17,247 nucleotides of DNA, taken from JBAYHA01 sp041666425 (GTDB lineage Bacteria > Patescibacteriota > Patescibacteriia > UBA11705 > JABHMO01). Under the pieces are notes generated by a model. That model saw only the letters and a program-made list of their open reading frames with translations, was not told where the DNA came from and did not search any database. Positions 8,201 to 14,381 of this stretch are shown piece by piece (positions within the stretch are counted from its first letter, which is position 1; every line of letters starts with the position of its first letter). The translations under genes and the position numbers were made by a program. The DNA is taken from the NCBI GenBank assembly GCA_041666425.1, contig JBAYHA010000019.1, positions 1 to 17,247 of the forward strand, read 5' to 3'.

Positions 8201-8311
8201 GGCCGTCAAACTATGTGCTTTTTCGTGAAAATTTGAATTTTTTGGAAAATCAAAAACTGTCTTTTTGGCAAAAGATTTGAATCCTTGAATTTCGAGGCGT
8301 TGGAGATACAT
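5237..8311 (-). CDS. smc: Chromosome segregation ATPase SMC
   Basis: Structural maintenance of chromosomes protein: forms a dimer through its hinge, entraps DNA, and with the ScpA/ScpB partners (not in this window) compacts and separates the chromosome. The 1024 aa carry the full SMC plan: N-terminal head with Walker A GPNGSGKS (40-47); first coiled-coil arm (about 175-400); hinge (about 420-560, with the GAMRGG motif at 555-560); second arm (about 575-840); C-terminal head with signature LSGGE (926-930), Walker B FVVMDE (950-955) and an ALDESN D-loop. Bacterial SMCs are usually near 1,150-1,200 aa; the shortage is in the arms, not in catalytic parts. Start ATG 8311 begins the canonical MYLQRLEIQGFKSF. 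There is no Shine-Dalgarno; a TATAAT box at 8328-8333 gives a leader of about 10 nt. The stop lies in an 8-bp repeat array. Confidence 0.95.
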   Translation of the reverse strand: MYLQRLEIQGFKSFAKKTVFDFPKNSNFHEKAHSLTAVVGPNGSGKSNVSDAIRWVLGEQSLKLIRCKKADDVIFGGSEKRARQGFAEVVLTMNNEDGALPIDYSEVVLTRRVYRNGETEYLINQNKVRLFDLLMLLAKANFGQRSYSIVGQGMVDHIINISAFERKDFFDEATGVKQFQIKRDQAVNRLRKTRENLLETNKIIAELEPRLRLLTRQLKKLEQRKEIESALREEQKKYYSYNLKNLEKSRAEKAELLATRQALSDEWREKLNEIQFELGRLSREESRKDIFNNLQKEYNDFLGKKNEILKDLAMIKGKMSLEYLKAGKQNLSWLIDKKEETERRLSEITESLNNLVVKYKYQQNQKMEAESKLSSLINEQTVLSNNLKVAEEELLRLKSGNKENYGREAIRAVLKLRTKMSGIIGTVAEIGKTEEMYELCLGVSAGNKLLSVVVENESIAVRCINYLKENRLGTVTFLPMNKIKFNGQNGRGVLSLNGAIGYAVDLVNYDEKYKNIFDFVFGRTIVVDTIENAKAIGVGTERMVTLDGDLLEKSGAMRGGFQKKNNFWASIDDKGAVSYEEKIREITINRSRLESLEIAREKLSVEINNWRVDIQVAETKKKALENDGEVLQKESQKIALEINENKVEPKDYDRYLADLEKQKERLEKDLKNLEKELSAIRQNLDEFNLEEEKKKNQVFRLQDEMQNCQNKVNGVSGEVNELQIALAKIETKREDLEKEILTEFGQEDGGLIEEFLKVDTASVINIDSLWFEIGKLKNNLEQIGGIDPEIVDEHREVSERYEFLTGQVNDLDKGLVDLEKIVVELDEVINNQFTISFKKINEAFERYFTKIFNGGRARLELVQREKSATEEINEAVLNNLENPNLEAQEEKKQNENLVENKSVLVNTGIEIMVAPPNKKINNIAVLSGGERTMTSLALICAIIDSNPAPFVVMDEVEAALDESNSHKFSQILQELAYKSQFVIITHNRITMHVADVLYGVAMGDDGVSKTLSLNLEGAEKEATE

Positions 8312-8327
8312 ATTTAACAGTTATAAA

Positions 8328-8333
8328 ATTATA
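8328..8333 (-). promoter_or_regulatory. Candidate -10 box of smc
   Basis: On the - strand TATAAT (complement of 8328-8333) lies 16 nt before the smc ATG and predicts a transcript start near 8321. The -35 region falls inside the repeat array and matches poorly. Confidence 0.4.
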
Positions 8334-8343
8334 TACTACAAAT

Positions 8344-8442
8344 CTACGAATAACTAAGCTACGAATACTACTAATACTACGAATAATTAAGTTTCGAATA
8401 CTACTAATGCTACGAATAACTAAACTTCGAATACTACTAATA
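8344..8442. repeat. Three tandem 33-bp units of CTACGAATA type
   Basis: Three adjoining 33-bp units at 8344-8376, 8377-8409 and 8410-8442, differing at a few bases. Each unit starts CTACGAATAA and ends TACTACTAAT plus A or G. They are the reverse-complement family of the ATTCGTAG units at 8453-8618, so the two arrays face each other and can pair. Related sequence recurs at 16632-16675. Confidence 0.85.
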
Positions 8443-8452
8443 AAGAACTAAT

Positions 8453-8618
8453 ATTCGTAGAATTCGTAGCTTTATTATTTGTAGATTCGTAGGATTAGTA
8501 GCGCATTATTTGCAGATTCGTAGAATTCGTAGCTTTATTATTTGTAGATTCGTAGGATTCGTAGCTTTATTATTTGCAAATTCGTAGGATTAGTAGCGCA
8601 TTATTTGCAGATTCGTAG
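8453..8618. repeat. Five-plus tandem 31-32-bp units of ATTCGTAG type
   Basis: Units at 8453-8484, 8485-8515, 8516-8547, 8548-8579 and 8580-8610, then a partial ATTCGTAG at 8611-8618. Two sub-types occur: one with the middle TTCGTAGCTTTATTATTTG, the other with ATTAGTAGCGCATTATTTG. The order is A, B, A, A-like, B, suggesting stepwise duplication. The array is inverted relative to 8344-8442. Together they fill most of the 476-base gap between PBP1A and smc. Confidence 0.85.
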
Positions 8619-8642
8619 TTTTAATTTCCCCATTATTATACC

Positions 8643-8732
8643 ATGGCAACCCGCAAAAACAAAACCGCAACTGTTGACAAATTATGGCAAATTTGCAAAT
8701 ATCTTAAACCATTCAAAACAATAAAAAAATAA
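8643..8732 (+). CDS. Possible small cationic protein (29 aa) or N-terminal gene remnant
   Basis: A 30-codon ORF, ATG 8643 to TAA 8732, stands alone on the + strand; an intrinsic terminator with a T6 tail begins 4 nt after its stop. The product begins MATRKNKTATVDKLWQ and ends in a Lys-rich helix-like segment (CKYLKPFKTIKK); it is strongly basic with one Trp and one Cys. There is no Shine-Dalgarno; the AT-rich CATTATTATA just upstream could be a poor -10 box for a leaderless transcript. The LWxxxKYLKPFK segment resembles the start of ABC-exporter membrane domains, so it may be a decayed 5' remnant. Chance is a real alternative for so short an ORF. Confidence 0.3.
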   Translation: MATRKNKTATVDKLWQICKYLKPFKTIKK

Positions 8733-8735
8733 AGC

Positions 8736-8770
8736 AAAAGACCGCAACGGCAACCGTTACGGTCTTTTTT
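8736..8770. terminator. Strong bidirectional intrinsic terminator
   Basis: Fifteen-base arms AAAAGACCGCAACGG (8736-8750) and CCGTTACGGTCTTTT (8754-8768) pair with a single mismatch around a 3-nt loop. On the + strand six T close it; on the - strand TTTT is followed by further T-rich sequence. It ends the PBP1A transcript (stop at 8788) and any + transcript through 8643-8732. Confidence 0.9.
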
Positions 8771-8787
8771 AATTCCTAAATTTTATA

Positions 8788-11643
8788 TTATTTTTCAAGA
8801 GTTACCTCAACTCTTTCACTTTCAAATTTATTATTATTTTGATCAATCAACTCGGCAAAAAGTTCATGGCTACCAATTAAATTTGTTACTGTCCAAGAAA
8901 CCTCCACCATATTTGTTATTGGTGCAATCACCGTTCCGATAAGCGAAGTTACCCCTGTTAATTTGTTCCTGACATAAAAATTAATTTTTTTTGTGGTTGA
9001 CAAATCACTAATATTCCCTGACAAATTAACGGCCCCATTATTTTTTAAAATCGAACCACCGGCTGGCGCAAGCCAAGAGAATCCGGGCATTGGCAAATCA
9101 ATTTGGATATTCAAATCAATCAAAGCTTCGTTGGAATTATCCACGTCATCATAAGCCACAACTTTTAACTTGTGATACCCCCGCGTAAAGTAACTGCGAA
9201 AAACATAATTCAAATCATACGGCGATTGCCATTTGGTTTCAAGCAAAACATTATCCAAATAATATTCCACTCTAGAAATTATTCTCGGCGCCGAAGCACT
9301 GGCCGTGGCCGTAATTTGCATATTCGTCACAACGGAATTATTGCTTGGCGAAGTCAAATACACGCTCGGTTTGTTTTGCAATGTGTGCAAATCATCAAAG
9401 TCAGTTGGCGGAGGCTCTGTGGAAATTTGTACATTTTCTCCGGACTGTTTTTGTACCCATGTTTGCACCGCTTCTTCCCAACCAATATACGCGGGATCAG
9501 CGCTCACCGGATCGCTTGGCACATCACCGCGCGGATCATCTTTGTAAACATAATGTAAAAGACAATGCGCTTCACGAAAGTTCTTTTCGACAATCGCGCT
9601 GGAAGGAGTATATTCAGTCGCCAATTTGTTGGAAAATTTATCAATTTTTAAAATTTTCGCTCCGGAAACATTCCCGTCAAGTACCGGTTTGCCGGTCGCT
9701 TCTAAAACATAACCACGAAAATTTTCCACCGGACTGTTTTCCAAAGATTTTCGCATATATTCATTCCAGATCGGCGCAGCAATAACCGAACCGTCAGCGC
9801 CTTTCTTCATTTCCGCGCCGCTATTGTTACCAACCCAAACCACTGAAACCAATGCGGGGGTAAAACCAGCAGTCCAAGCATCTTTGTAATCGTTCGTTGT
9901 TCCGGTTTTGACCGCTACCGGTCGTCCCTGCAAAGTTAACGGTCCATTGGCGCCAAAAACATACGCCCGCGCCGAATCATCGGACATAATTGAAGTCAAC
10001 ATGTCCAAATATTTGGGCTCAATCACTTTTTTTGATTTTTCTTTGAATTCCAACAAGATATTCCCTTTGCTGTCTTCTACTTTTAAAATTCCCGCCGGAG
10101 GATTGTAAACACCGTCATTGGCAATCGTCGCATAGGCGGCCGCATGTTCAATCGGTCTGACTTCGCCACCACCAAGAACCAACGACAAACCAAAACGACT
10201 TCGATCTTCAAAAGAGGTATAGCCAAACTTTTGCAACTGCGAAACCATATTCTGCACACCAACCAAATACAATGTTTTGACCGCCGGAATATTTAATGAA
10301 CCAGCCAAAGCTTGACGCAAAGTTACCGGACCGTGTTCTTTGCCATCATAATTAAAGGGATGATAATCTTCGCCATCATTTTTGAAAATCGTGTCAACAT
10401 CATAAAGCACGGTGTCAGGAGTATAACCTTTTTCAAAAGCGGTCAAATACACCAATGGTTTGATTGACGACCCCGGCTGACGCAAAGCGGTCGTCACATT
10501 AAAATTGCCTTGACTTTCCAAATCAAAATAATCTTTTGATCCAACCATGGCCAAAATTTGTCCGTTTTTAGGATCAAGTGAAATCAACGCCGAATTATTA
10601 AAATTATATTCTTTGCCTTTTTTTTCTACCCCCGCCACAACCGCATCTTCGGCGATTTTTTGTTTGGTCAAATCCAAGGTGGTTGTAACCTTTAACCCAC
10701 CAGTTTCTACAAATTCTTCGCCAAACTCTTTGCTCAAAATTTCTTTGACATACATCACAAAATGCGGGGCAATAATCGCTTGTCTTTTTAGCGCAAATCT
10801 AATTTCCTGCTTTTGCGCCTCATCCGCTTGCTCTTGAGAAATGTAACCATTGTCCACCATTTGTTTCAAAACATATTTTTGACGGTTAAAAAGATCCTTG
10901 ACATGGCTACCATAAGGTGAATAATATGTCGGCGCTTGCGGAATTCCGGCAAGAATAGCTGATTCGCCGAGAGTCAAATCTTTGACTTCTTTGCCAAAAA
11001 AAGTTTGACTGGCCGATTGCACTCCATAAGCCACCGATCCGTAAGGAATTTCATTGAGATACATTTGCAAAATTTCATCTTTGGAAAAAATCTTTTCAAT
11101 CTTATAAGACAAAATAAATTCTTTTATCTTTCTGGAAATTCTTCTCTCGTTGGTCAAAATAGAATTTTTGACAAACTGTTGCGTCAACGTCGATCCGCCA
11201 CGCGCTCTTCTGCCAAGCAATGGATCGATAATCGTTCCTTTGAACATGGCCAAAAGATTAAAACCTTTGTGCTCGTAAAAAGTTTTGTCCTCGGCTGAAA
11301 TGGTCGCCCATTTTACAAAATCCGGGATATCACTCAGCTTTACCAAAGTTCGTTGCTCATTGCCGTGAACATCATATAAAATCGTTTTGCCTTCACGATC
11401 ATAAATTTTGGTACTCTGAGCAATATTTCTTTCCAAAATTTTATTTGGATCCGGAAGCTCTCGCGAATACCAAGCAAAAGCGCCAATCAAATAAACCACT
11501 AGGCCACAAAATCCATAAAATCCAAAAACTGCAATTTTTTTTAACATCTTTTTGTTAAAAGTTTTTCTTTTTTTTGGCGGTCTTTCACGATAGTCACTTT
11601 CTCCCGAACTGTGCGACACCACGCGCAAATTTGGTATGGGCAT
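8788..11643 (-). CDS. Class A penicillin-binding protein 1A (bifunctional) with Ig-like C-terminus
   Basis: Peptidoglycan glycosyltransferase/transpeptidase (951 aa) that polymerises lipid II and cross-links the stem peptides outside the membrane. Order: basic cytoplasmic tail (KKRKTFNKK); one membrane anchor (about 34-58); GT51 domain with catalytic EDKTF (118-122), GGSTLTQQ (149-156) and NEIPYG (197-202); transpeptidase domain with SxxK as SSIK (392-395), SLN (449-451) and KTGT (579-582). After about residue 750 it continues with two beta-rich segments: one at about 758-848 reads like a bacterial Ig-like domain, and a second runs at about 852-950. Such extensions may bind wall polymers. Its ATG lies 4 nt after the stop of the ATP-grasp ligase gene, without a Shine-Dalgarno, so they are almost certainly co-transcribed. 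The transcript ends at 8736-8770. Confidence 0.95.
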   Translation of the reverse strand: MPIPNLRVVSHSSGESDYRERPPKKRKTFNKKMLKKIAVFGFYGFCGLVVYLIGAFAWYSRELPDPNKILERNIAQSTKIYDREGKTILYDVHGNEQRTLVKLSDIPDFVKWATISAEDKTFYEHKGFNLLAMFKGTIIDPLLGRRARGGSTLTQQFVKNSILTNERRISRKIKEFILSYKIEKIFSKDEILQMYLNEIPYGSVAYGVQSASQTFFGKEVKDLTLGESAILAGIPQAPTYYSPYGSHVKDLFNRQKYVLKQMVDNGYISQEQADEAQKQEIRFALKRQAIIAPHFVMYVKEILSKEFGEEFVETGGLKVTTTLDLTKQKIAEDAVVAGVEKKGKEYNFNNSALISLDPKNGQILAMVGSKDYFDLESQGNFNVTTALRQPGSSIKPLVYLTAFEKGYTPDTVLYDVDTIFKNDGEDYHPFNYDGKEHGPVTLRQALAGSLNIPAVKTLYLVGVQNMVSQLQKFGYTSFEDRSRFGLSLVLGGGEVRPIEHAAAYATIANDGVYNPPAGILKVEDSKGNILLEFKEKSKKVIEPKYLDMLTSIMSDDSARAYVFGANGPLTLQGRPVAVKTGTTNDYKDAWTAGFTPALVSVVWVGNNSGAEMKKGADGSVIAAPIWNEYMRKSLENSPVENFRGYVLEATGKPVLDGNVSGAKILKIDKFSNKLATEYTPSSAIVEKNFREAHCLLHYVYKDDPRGDVPSDPVSADPAYIGWEEAVQTWVQKQSGENVQISTEPPPTDFDDLHTLQNKPSVYLTSPSNNSVVTNMQITATASASAPRIISRVEYYLDNVLLETKWQSPYDLNYVFRSYFTRGYHKLKVVAYDDVDNSNEALIDLNIQIDLPMPGFSWLAPAGGSILKNNGAVNLSGNISDLSTTKKINFYVRNKLTGVTSLIGTVIAPITNMVEVSWTVTNLIGSHELFAELIDQNNNKFESERVEVTLEK

Positions 11644-11647
11644 ATTT

Positions 11648-12607
11648 TTATTTTATATTAAATAGCATTTTCATTATTTCTCGGGCCGGATATCTTTTTT
11701 TGCCAACATGAGGAAAATGATGTGACATCATTTGTGGACGAGTGTTGATTTCAATTATCTTGTAGTTGTTCCCGGAAATATCGTTGGTCAAAATATCCAC
11801 GCCAACAGTATTTGCCTTGATCGTTTTGGTCATTTTTAACAATTCACGAATAATCTTTGGTGAAATTTCATCAGTCCGATCTATACCAATTCCACCGGTC
11901 GAAATATTGGCGTTTTTACGCAATAAGACAACTTCACGCCTCTTGATTATTGTATCATAATTTAAACCGGACTCAGACAGCACTTTTTCGGTTATTTCAT
12001 CCATCACCAAACAGTTCTTAACATCACGGTTTTTATTTTCTTTTTCGATCAGTTGTGTTATTGAACTTTTTCCATCGCCAATTACTTGCGCAACCACTCG
12101 TTCGGCCACAAAATAATATTTTTGATTGATAATGGTAATGCGAAAATCTTTACCCTCAATAAATTCCTCGATAATCACCTGCCCCGCACGACTGTTCTTT
12201 CTGGCCAAAGAAAAAGCAGTTTTTAGATCTTCAGCTTTCGTTATACCAATGGAAATTCCACGACCCATCGAACCATCAATCGGCTTAACGACAATATTTT
12301 TGTGTTTTTTTAAAAAATCTTTCGCTTCCTTGACATTGGAAACAATAATCGTTTGTGGCACAGCAAAACCCAGCCGTCCCAAAACCTTGGTGGCTAACAA
12401 TTTATTTTGCGCTATTTTGCGCAAAACGGCTGTATTTTTCTCAGTCGCCGAAAGATTAAACCGATGACTTTCTTTATTATTATAAACTTCGTAAATAACA
12501 CCATCCGGAGTTAATCTTCGCAACTTAAAACCAAAATATTTGGCCGCCTGTTTTAACACCAAGAAATATCTGGTTTGTTCTTGCGGAATATTTTTTTCTT
12601 CACTCAT
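11648..12607 (-). CDS. ATP-grasp ligase, cyanophycin-synthetase/GshF-like
   Basis: Predicted ATP-dependent carboxylate-amine ligase (319 aa) forming an amide bond through an acyl-phosphate; the substrate is unknown. The sequence corresponds to the ATP-grasp core of cyanophycin synthetase and bifunctional glutathione synthetase, without their additional domains: a substrate-side N-terminal part (about 15-85); VVKP with ATP-binding Lys108 (106-109); glycine loop GSMGRGI (112-118); IIEEFIEG (145-152); GDGKSS (177-182); ANISTGG (233-239); VGVDIL (268-273); and metal-binding EINTRP (286-291) with Asp270, Glu286 and Asn288. All expected catalytic residues are present, so it should be active. Its ATG overlaps the TGA of the upstream degenerate homologue (ATGA, 12604-12607), and PBP1A follows 4 nt downstream. 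This context suggests a peptide ligase linked to envelope synthesis (inference). Confidence 0.85.
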   Translation of the reverse strand: MSEEKNIPQEQTRYFLVLKQAAKYFGFKLRRLTPDGVIYEVYNNKESHRFNLSATEKNTAVLRKIAQNKLLATKVLGRLGFAVPQTIIVSNVKEAKDFLKKHKNIVVKPIDGSMGRGISIGITKAEDLKTAFSLARKNSRAGQVIIEEFIEGKDFRITIINQKYYFVAERVVAQVIGDGKSSITQLIEKENKNRDVKNCLVMDEITEKVLSESGLNYDTIIKRREVVLLRKNANISTGGIGIDRTDEISPKIIRELLKMTKTIKANTVGVDILTNDISGNNYKIIEINTRPQMMSHHFPHVGKKRYPAREIMKMLFNIK

Positions 12608-13323
12608 ATCAATTTGTTTTTTTGCATTAAATCAATCATCGCCTTGGCGATCTTTGTCCCGATATTTTTTTCGTAAACGGATAAACTTACCCCTGCGGAC
12701 GCATTAACAAAAACCGGTTCACCATTTTTTATAAAACATTCGAATTCAATGACCGGTGAACGAAAAATTTTGGCCGCTTCAATAAACTTCTTGGCATAAA
12801 ATTTCATTTCTTTTTCATTTTCCGAGAAATAAACTTCTTGAAAATTTAAAACAGTGGCCCGAATAATTTTTTTTGTCACCTTTTGTGTCAAAAAAACGGC
12901 AATCGGTAATTTATCCGATTCCTCCCACGGCTTTTCGTAAAAAGCAAAAAAATCTTTTAAAACATTTTTTAGCGGATTACCCTTTTTGATAAAATTATTT
13001 TTTCGATCTCTTTCTCTCAATCTGATTCTGGAAAGCAGGGCTACGCCAACTTCCTCCAAAAAAATTCGCACTTCGGACATTTTGATCGTTTTTTTCCAAC
13101 GATTGGTCAAAAACCCGTTTTTATTCAACAAAGAAAAAACATAATATTTGGTCTCAATCAAACGATACGCAATCGTGTCCGTTAATTCAGTTAGCGTGCC
13201 AACGGAAAAAGAAACTCTATTGCTTTTTTGCCACATCCACAAATCAAAATCTTGGTCGATATTCTCGATTTTTATTTTTCTTTTCTTTGCTTCATTAATT
13301 AAAATCTTGGCATTTTCATCCAT
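12604..13323 (-). CDS. Degenerate ATP-grasp homologue, probably non-catalytic
   Basis: A 239-aa protein that lines up by eye along its length with the ATP-grasp ligase just downstream. Residues 13-74 match its N-terminal part in register (KRKIKIE, SFSVGTLTE, KYYVFSLLNKNGF versus YFGFKLR, RFNLSATEK, NKLLATKVLGRLGF). EKPWEESDKLP-IAVF (130-144) parallels EEFIEGKDFRITI. IEFECFIKNGEPVFVNASAG (192-211) parallels the Mg-binding GVDIL...EINTRP segment. The key residues are gone: no K-P motif, no glycine loop, and the EIN Glu is Phe205. I infer a pseudo-enzyme, perhaps a partner subunit. The ATG at 13323 is preferred over the upstream in-frame ATG at 13377 because TATAAT (13331-13336) lies 7 nt before it and homology starts right after. 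The stop overlaps the next ATG. Confidence 0.7.
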   Translation of the reverse strand: MDENAKILINEAKKRKIKIENIDQDFDLWMWQKSNRVSFSVGTLTELTDTIAYRLIETKYYVFSLLNKNGFLTNRWKKTIKMSEVRIFLEEVGVALLSRIRLRERDRKNNFIKKGNPLKNVLKDFFAFYEKPWEESDKLPIAVFLTQKVTKKIIRATVLNFQEVYFSENEKEMKFYAKKFIEAAKIFRSPVIEFECFIKNGEPVFVNASAGVSLSVYEKNIGTKIAKAMIDLMQKNKLI

Positions 13324-13330
13324 ACAAATT

Positions 13331-13336
13331 ATTATA
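13331..13336 (-). promoter_or_regulatory. TATAAT box for a leaderless internal transcript
   Basis: On the - strand TATAAT (complement of 13331-13336) is followed by 7 nt and then ATG 13323, so the expected +1 is at about 13324, giving essentially no leader. The -35 region (TTAGCG-like) is weak. It would let the degenerate ATP-grasp, ATP-grasp and PBP1A genes be transcribed independently of the upstream genes. Confidence 0.5.
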
Positions 13337-13389
13337 CGCCGACTAAATGCCCGCGCTAAAATATGTCTTGCAGTCAATCCTTAATTCTT

Positions 13390-13413
13390 GCCGAAGGCAT
13401 CACTTCGTGATAA
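13390..13413. repeat. Double-hairpin repeat, copy 1
   Basis: GCCGAAGGC (13390-13398; GCC/GGC stem, GAA loop) is followed directly by ATCACTTCGTGAT (13399-13411; ATCAC/GTGAT stem, TTC loop) and AA. It lies between the RimK-like gene and the degenerate ATP-grasp gene. It matches 21 of 24 positions of the copy at 15787-15810. Confidence 0.75.
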
Positions 13414-13416
13414 ATT

Positions 13417-14349
13417 CTATTTATTCTTTCTATTCTTAAATCTTTTTGATTTCTTCACAGCATATTTGATAATTTCACCGGCAATATCCCTGCCACTTGC
13501 ATGAGTAATGCCTTCCAATCCCGGATTGGCGTTGACTTCCAAAACTTTTGGGCCTGTTTTGGTCCGCAAAATATCTACACCGGCAAAATCCAATCCACAG
13601 GCACGTGCCGCGTCAAGAGCCAACTTTTTTTCGTCATCCGACAAATCGGCAATCCGTACACGTCCGCCAAGATGGAAATTACTTCTGAATTCACCGCGTT
13701 TTTTGGCAATTCTCTCCATCGCTCCAACAATTTTTTTGCCGATAACAAAGACGCGTAGATCATGCCCTTTTGACTCCTTAACATATTCTTGAATTATAAG
13801 CGGTTCCGGATCTTGATCTTTGACCACCATTTCGATAACTGAACGCAAGCCACGTTTGCTTTCAATAATCGAGACACCCTTACCCTGAGAACCGGAAACT
13901 GCTTTCAAAATTACCGGAAACGAACCGATTTCACTGACAATTTCATCAACATTGGCACTATTAGTCACAATAAAACTACGTGGCACCGGCACATTTTTTC
14001 GAGTTAAAACTTGCAAAGTTTTTATCTTGTTTTTTGCTCTCATCACTCCCAACTCTTTGTTAACCACCGGAATTCCCAACAGTTCAAACTGTCTGATAAG
14101 CGTACTGCGAAACATCATATTGGCTCCAGCCGGATTAGCCCGAACAATCAAAACATTAACATCTTTTAATTCATGATTTTTTAAAACCAAACCGGCTGAA
14201 TTGCCAAACTTCATATAGCATTGGTTCTCAAAGATTATCGAAATTTGATGACCCAACTTGGTAGCCGCATTTTCCATCAACGCCATATTGCCCTTTAAAG
14301 ATTCGCCTAATTTTTGACTTTGGCCAAAGGTTAAAACATGAATTAACAT
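13417..14349 (-). CDS. RimK-type ATP-grasp alpha-L-glutamate ligase
   Basis: A 310-aa ATP-grasp enzyme of the RimK family. E. coli RimK adds glutamate to the C-terminus of ribosomal protein S6; relatives act on coenzyme F420, tetrahydromethanopterin or small peptides, so the substrate here is open. Visible: N-terminal pre-ATP-grasp domain (1-100); PVILKA with ATP-binding Lys149 (145-150); GSQGKGV loop (153-159); IIQEYV (185-190); DLRV (197-200); the RimK hallmark FRSNFHLGG (221-229); GVDIL (257-261); and EVNANPGLEG (271-280), very close to E. coli RimK. A basic tail (KKSKRFKNRKNK) follows. All catalytic motifs look intact. The gene starts 32 nt after the amidohydrolase-like gene on the same strand, without a Shine-Dalgarno. 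It is too distant from ribosomal genes in this window to assume S6 as target. Confidence 0.88.
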   Translation of the reverse strand: MLIHVLTFGQSQKLGESLKGNMALMENAATKLGHQISIIFENQCYMKFGNSAGLVLKNHELKDVNVLIVRANPAGANMMFRSTLIRQFELLGIPVVNKELGVMRAKNKIKTLQVLTRKNVPVPRSFIVTNSANVDEIVSEIGSFPVILKAVSGSQGKGVSIIESKRGLRSVIEMVVKDQDPEPLIIQEYVKESKGHDLRVFVIGKKIVGAMERIAKKRGEFRSNFHLGGRVRIADLSDDEKKLALDAARACGLDFAGVDILRTKTGPKVLEVNANPGLEGITHASGRDIAGEIIKYAVKKSKRFKNRKNK

Positions 14350-14381
14350 AAATTGATATATTTAAAACTAAAAATTTTTTA

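Noticed and set aside
8344..8618. CRISPR-like array (period 31-33 bp)
   Set aside because: The whole unit repeats with no unique spacers, the two halves are inverted to each other, and no cas genes are near.
9172..11298. Several + strand ORFs of 66-146 codons inside the PBP1A gene
   Set aside because: Antisense shadows of a gene with intact catalytic motifs throughout.
12604..12606. TGA reassigned to glycine (Gracilibacteria/SR1 code)
   Set aside because: TGA works here as an ordinary stop overlapping the next ATG, and none of the long genes contains in-frame TGA.
13324..13377. Upstream start of the degenerate ATP-grasp gene
   Set aside because: The extra 18 residues have no counterpart in the homologous ligase, and a TATAAT box lies within them directly before ATG 13323.
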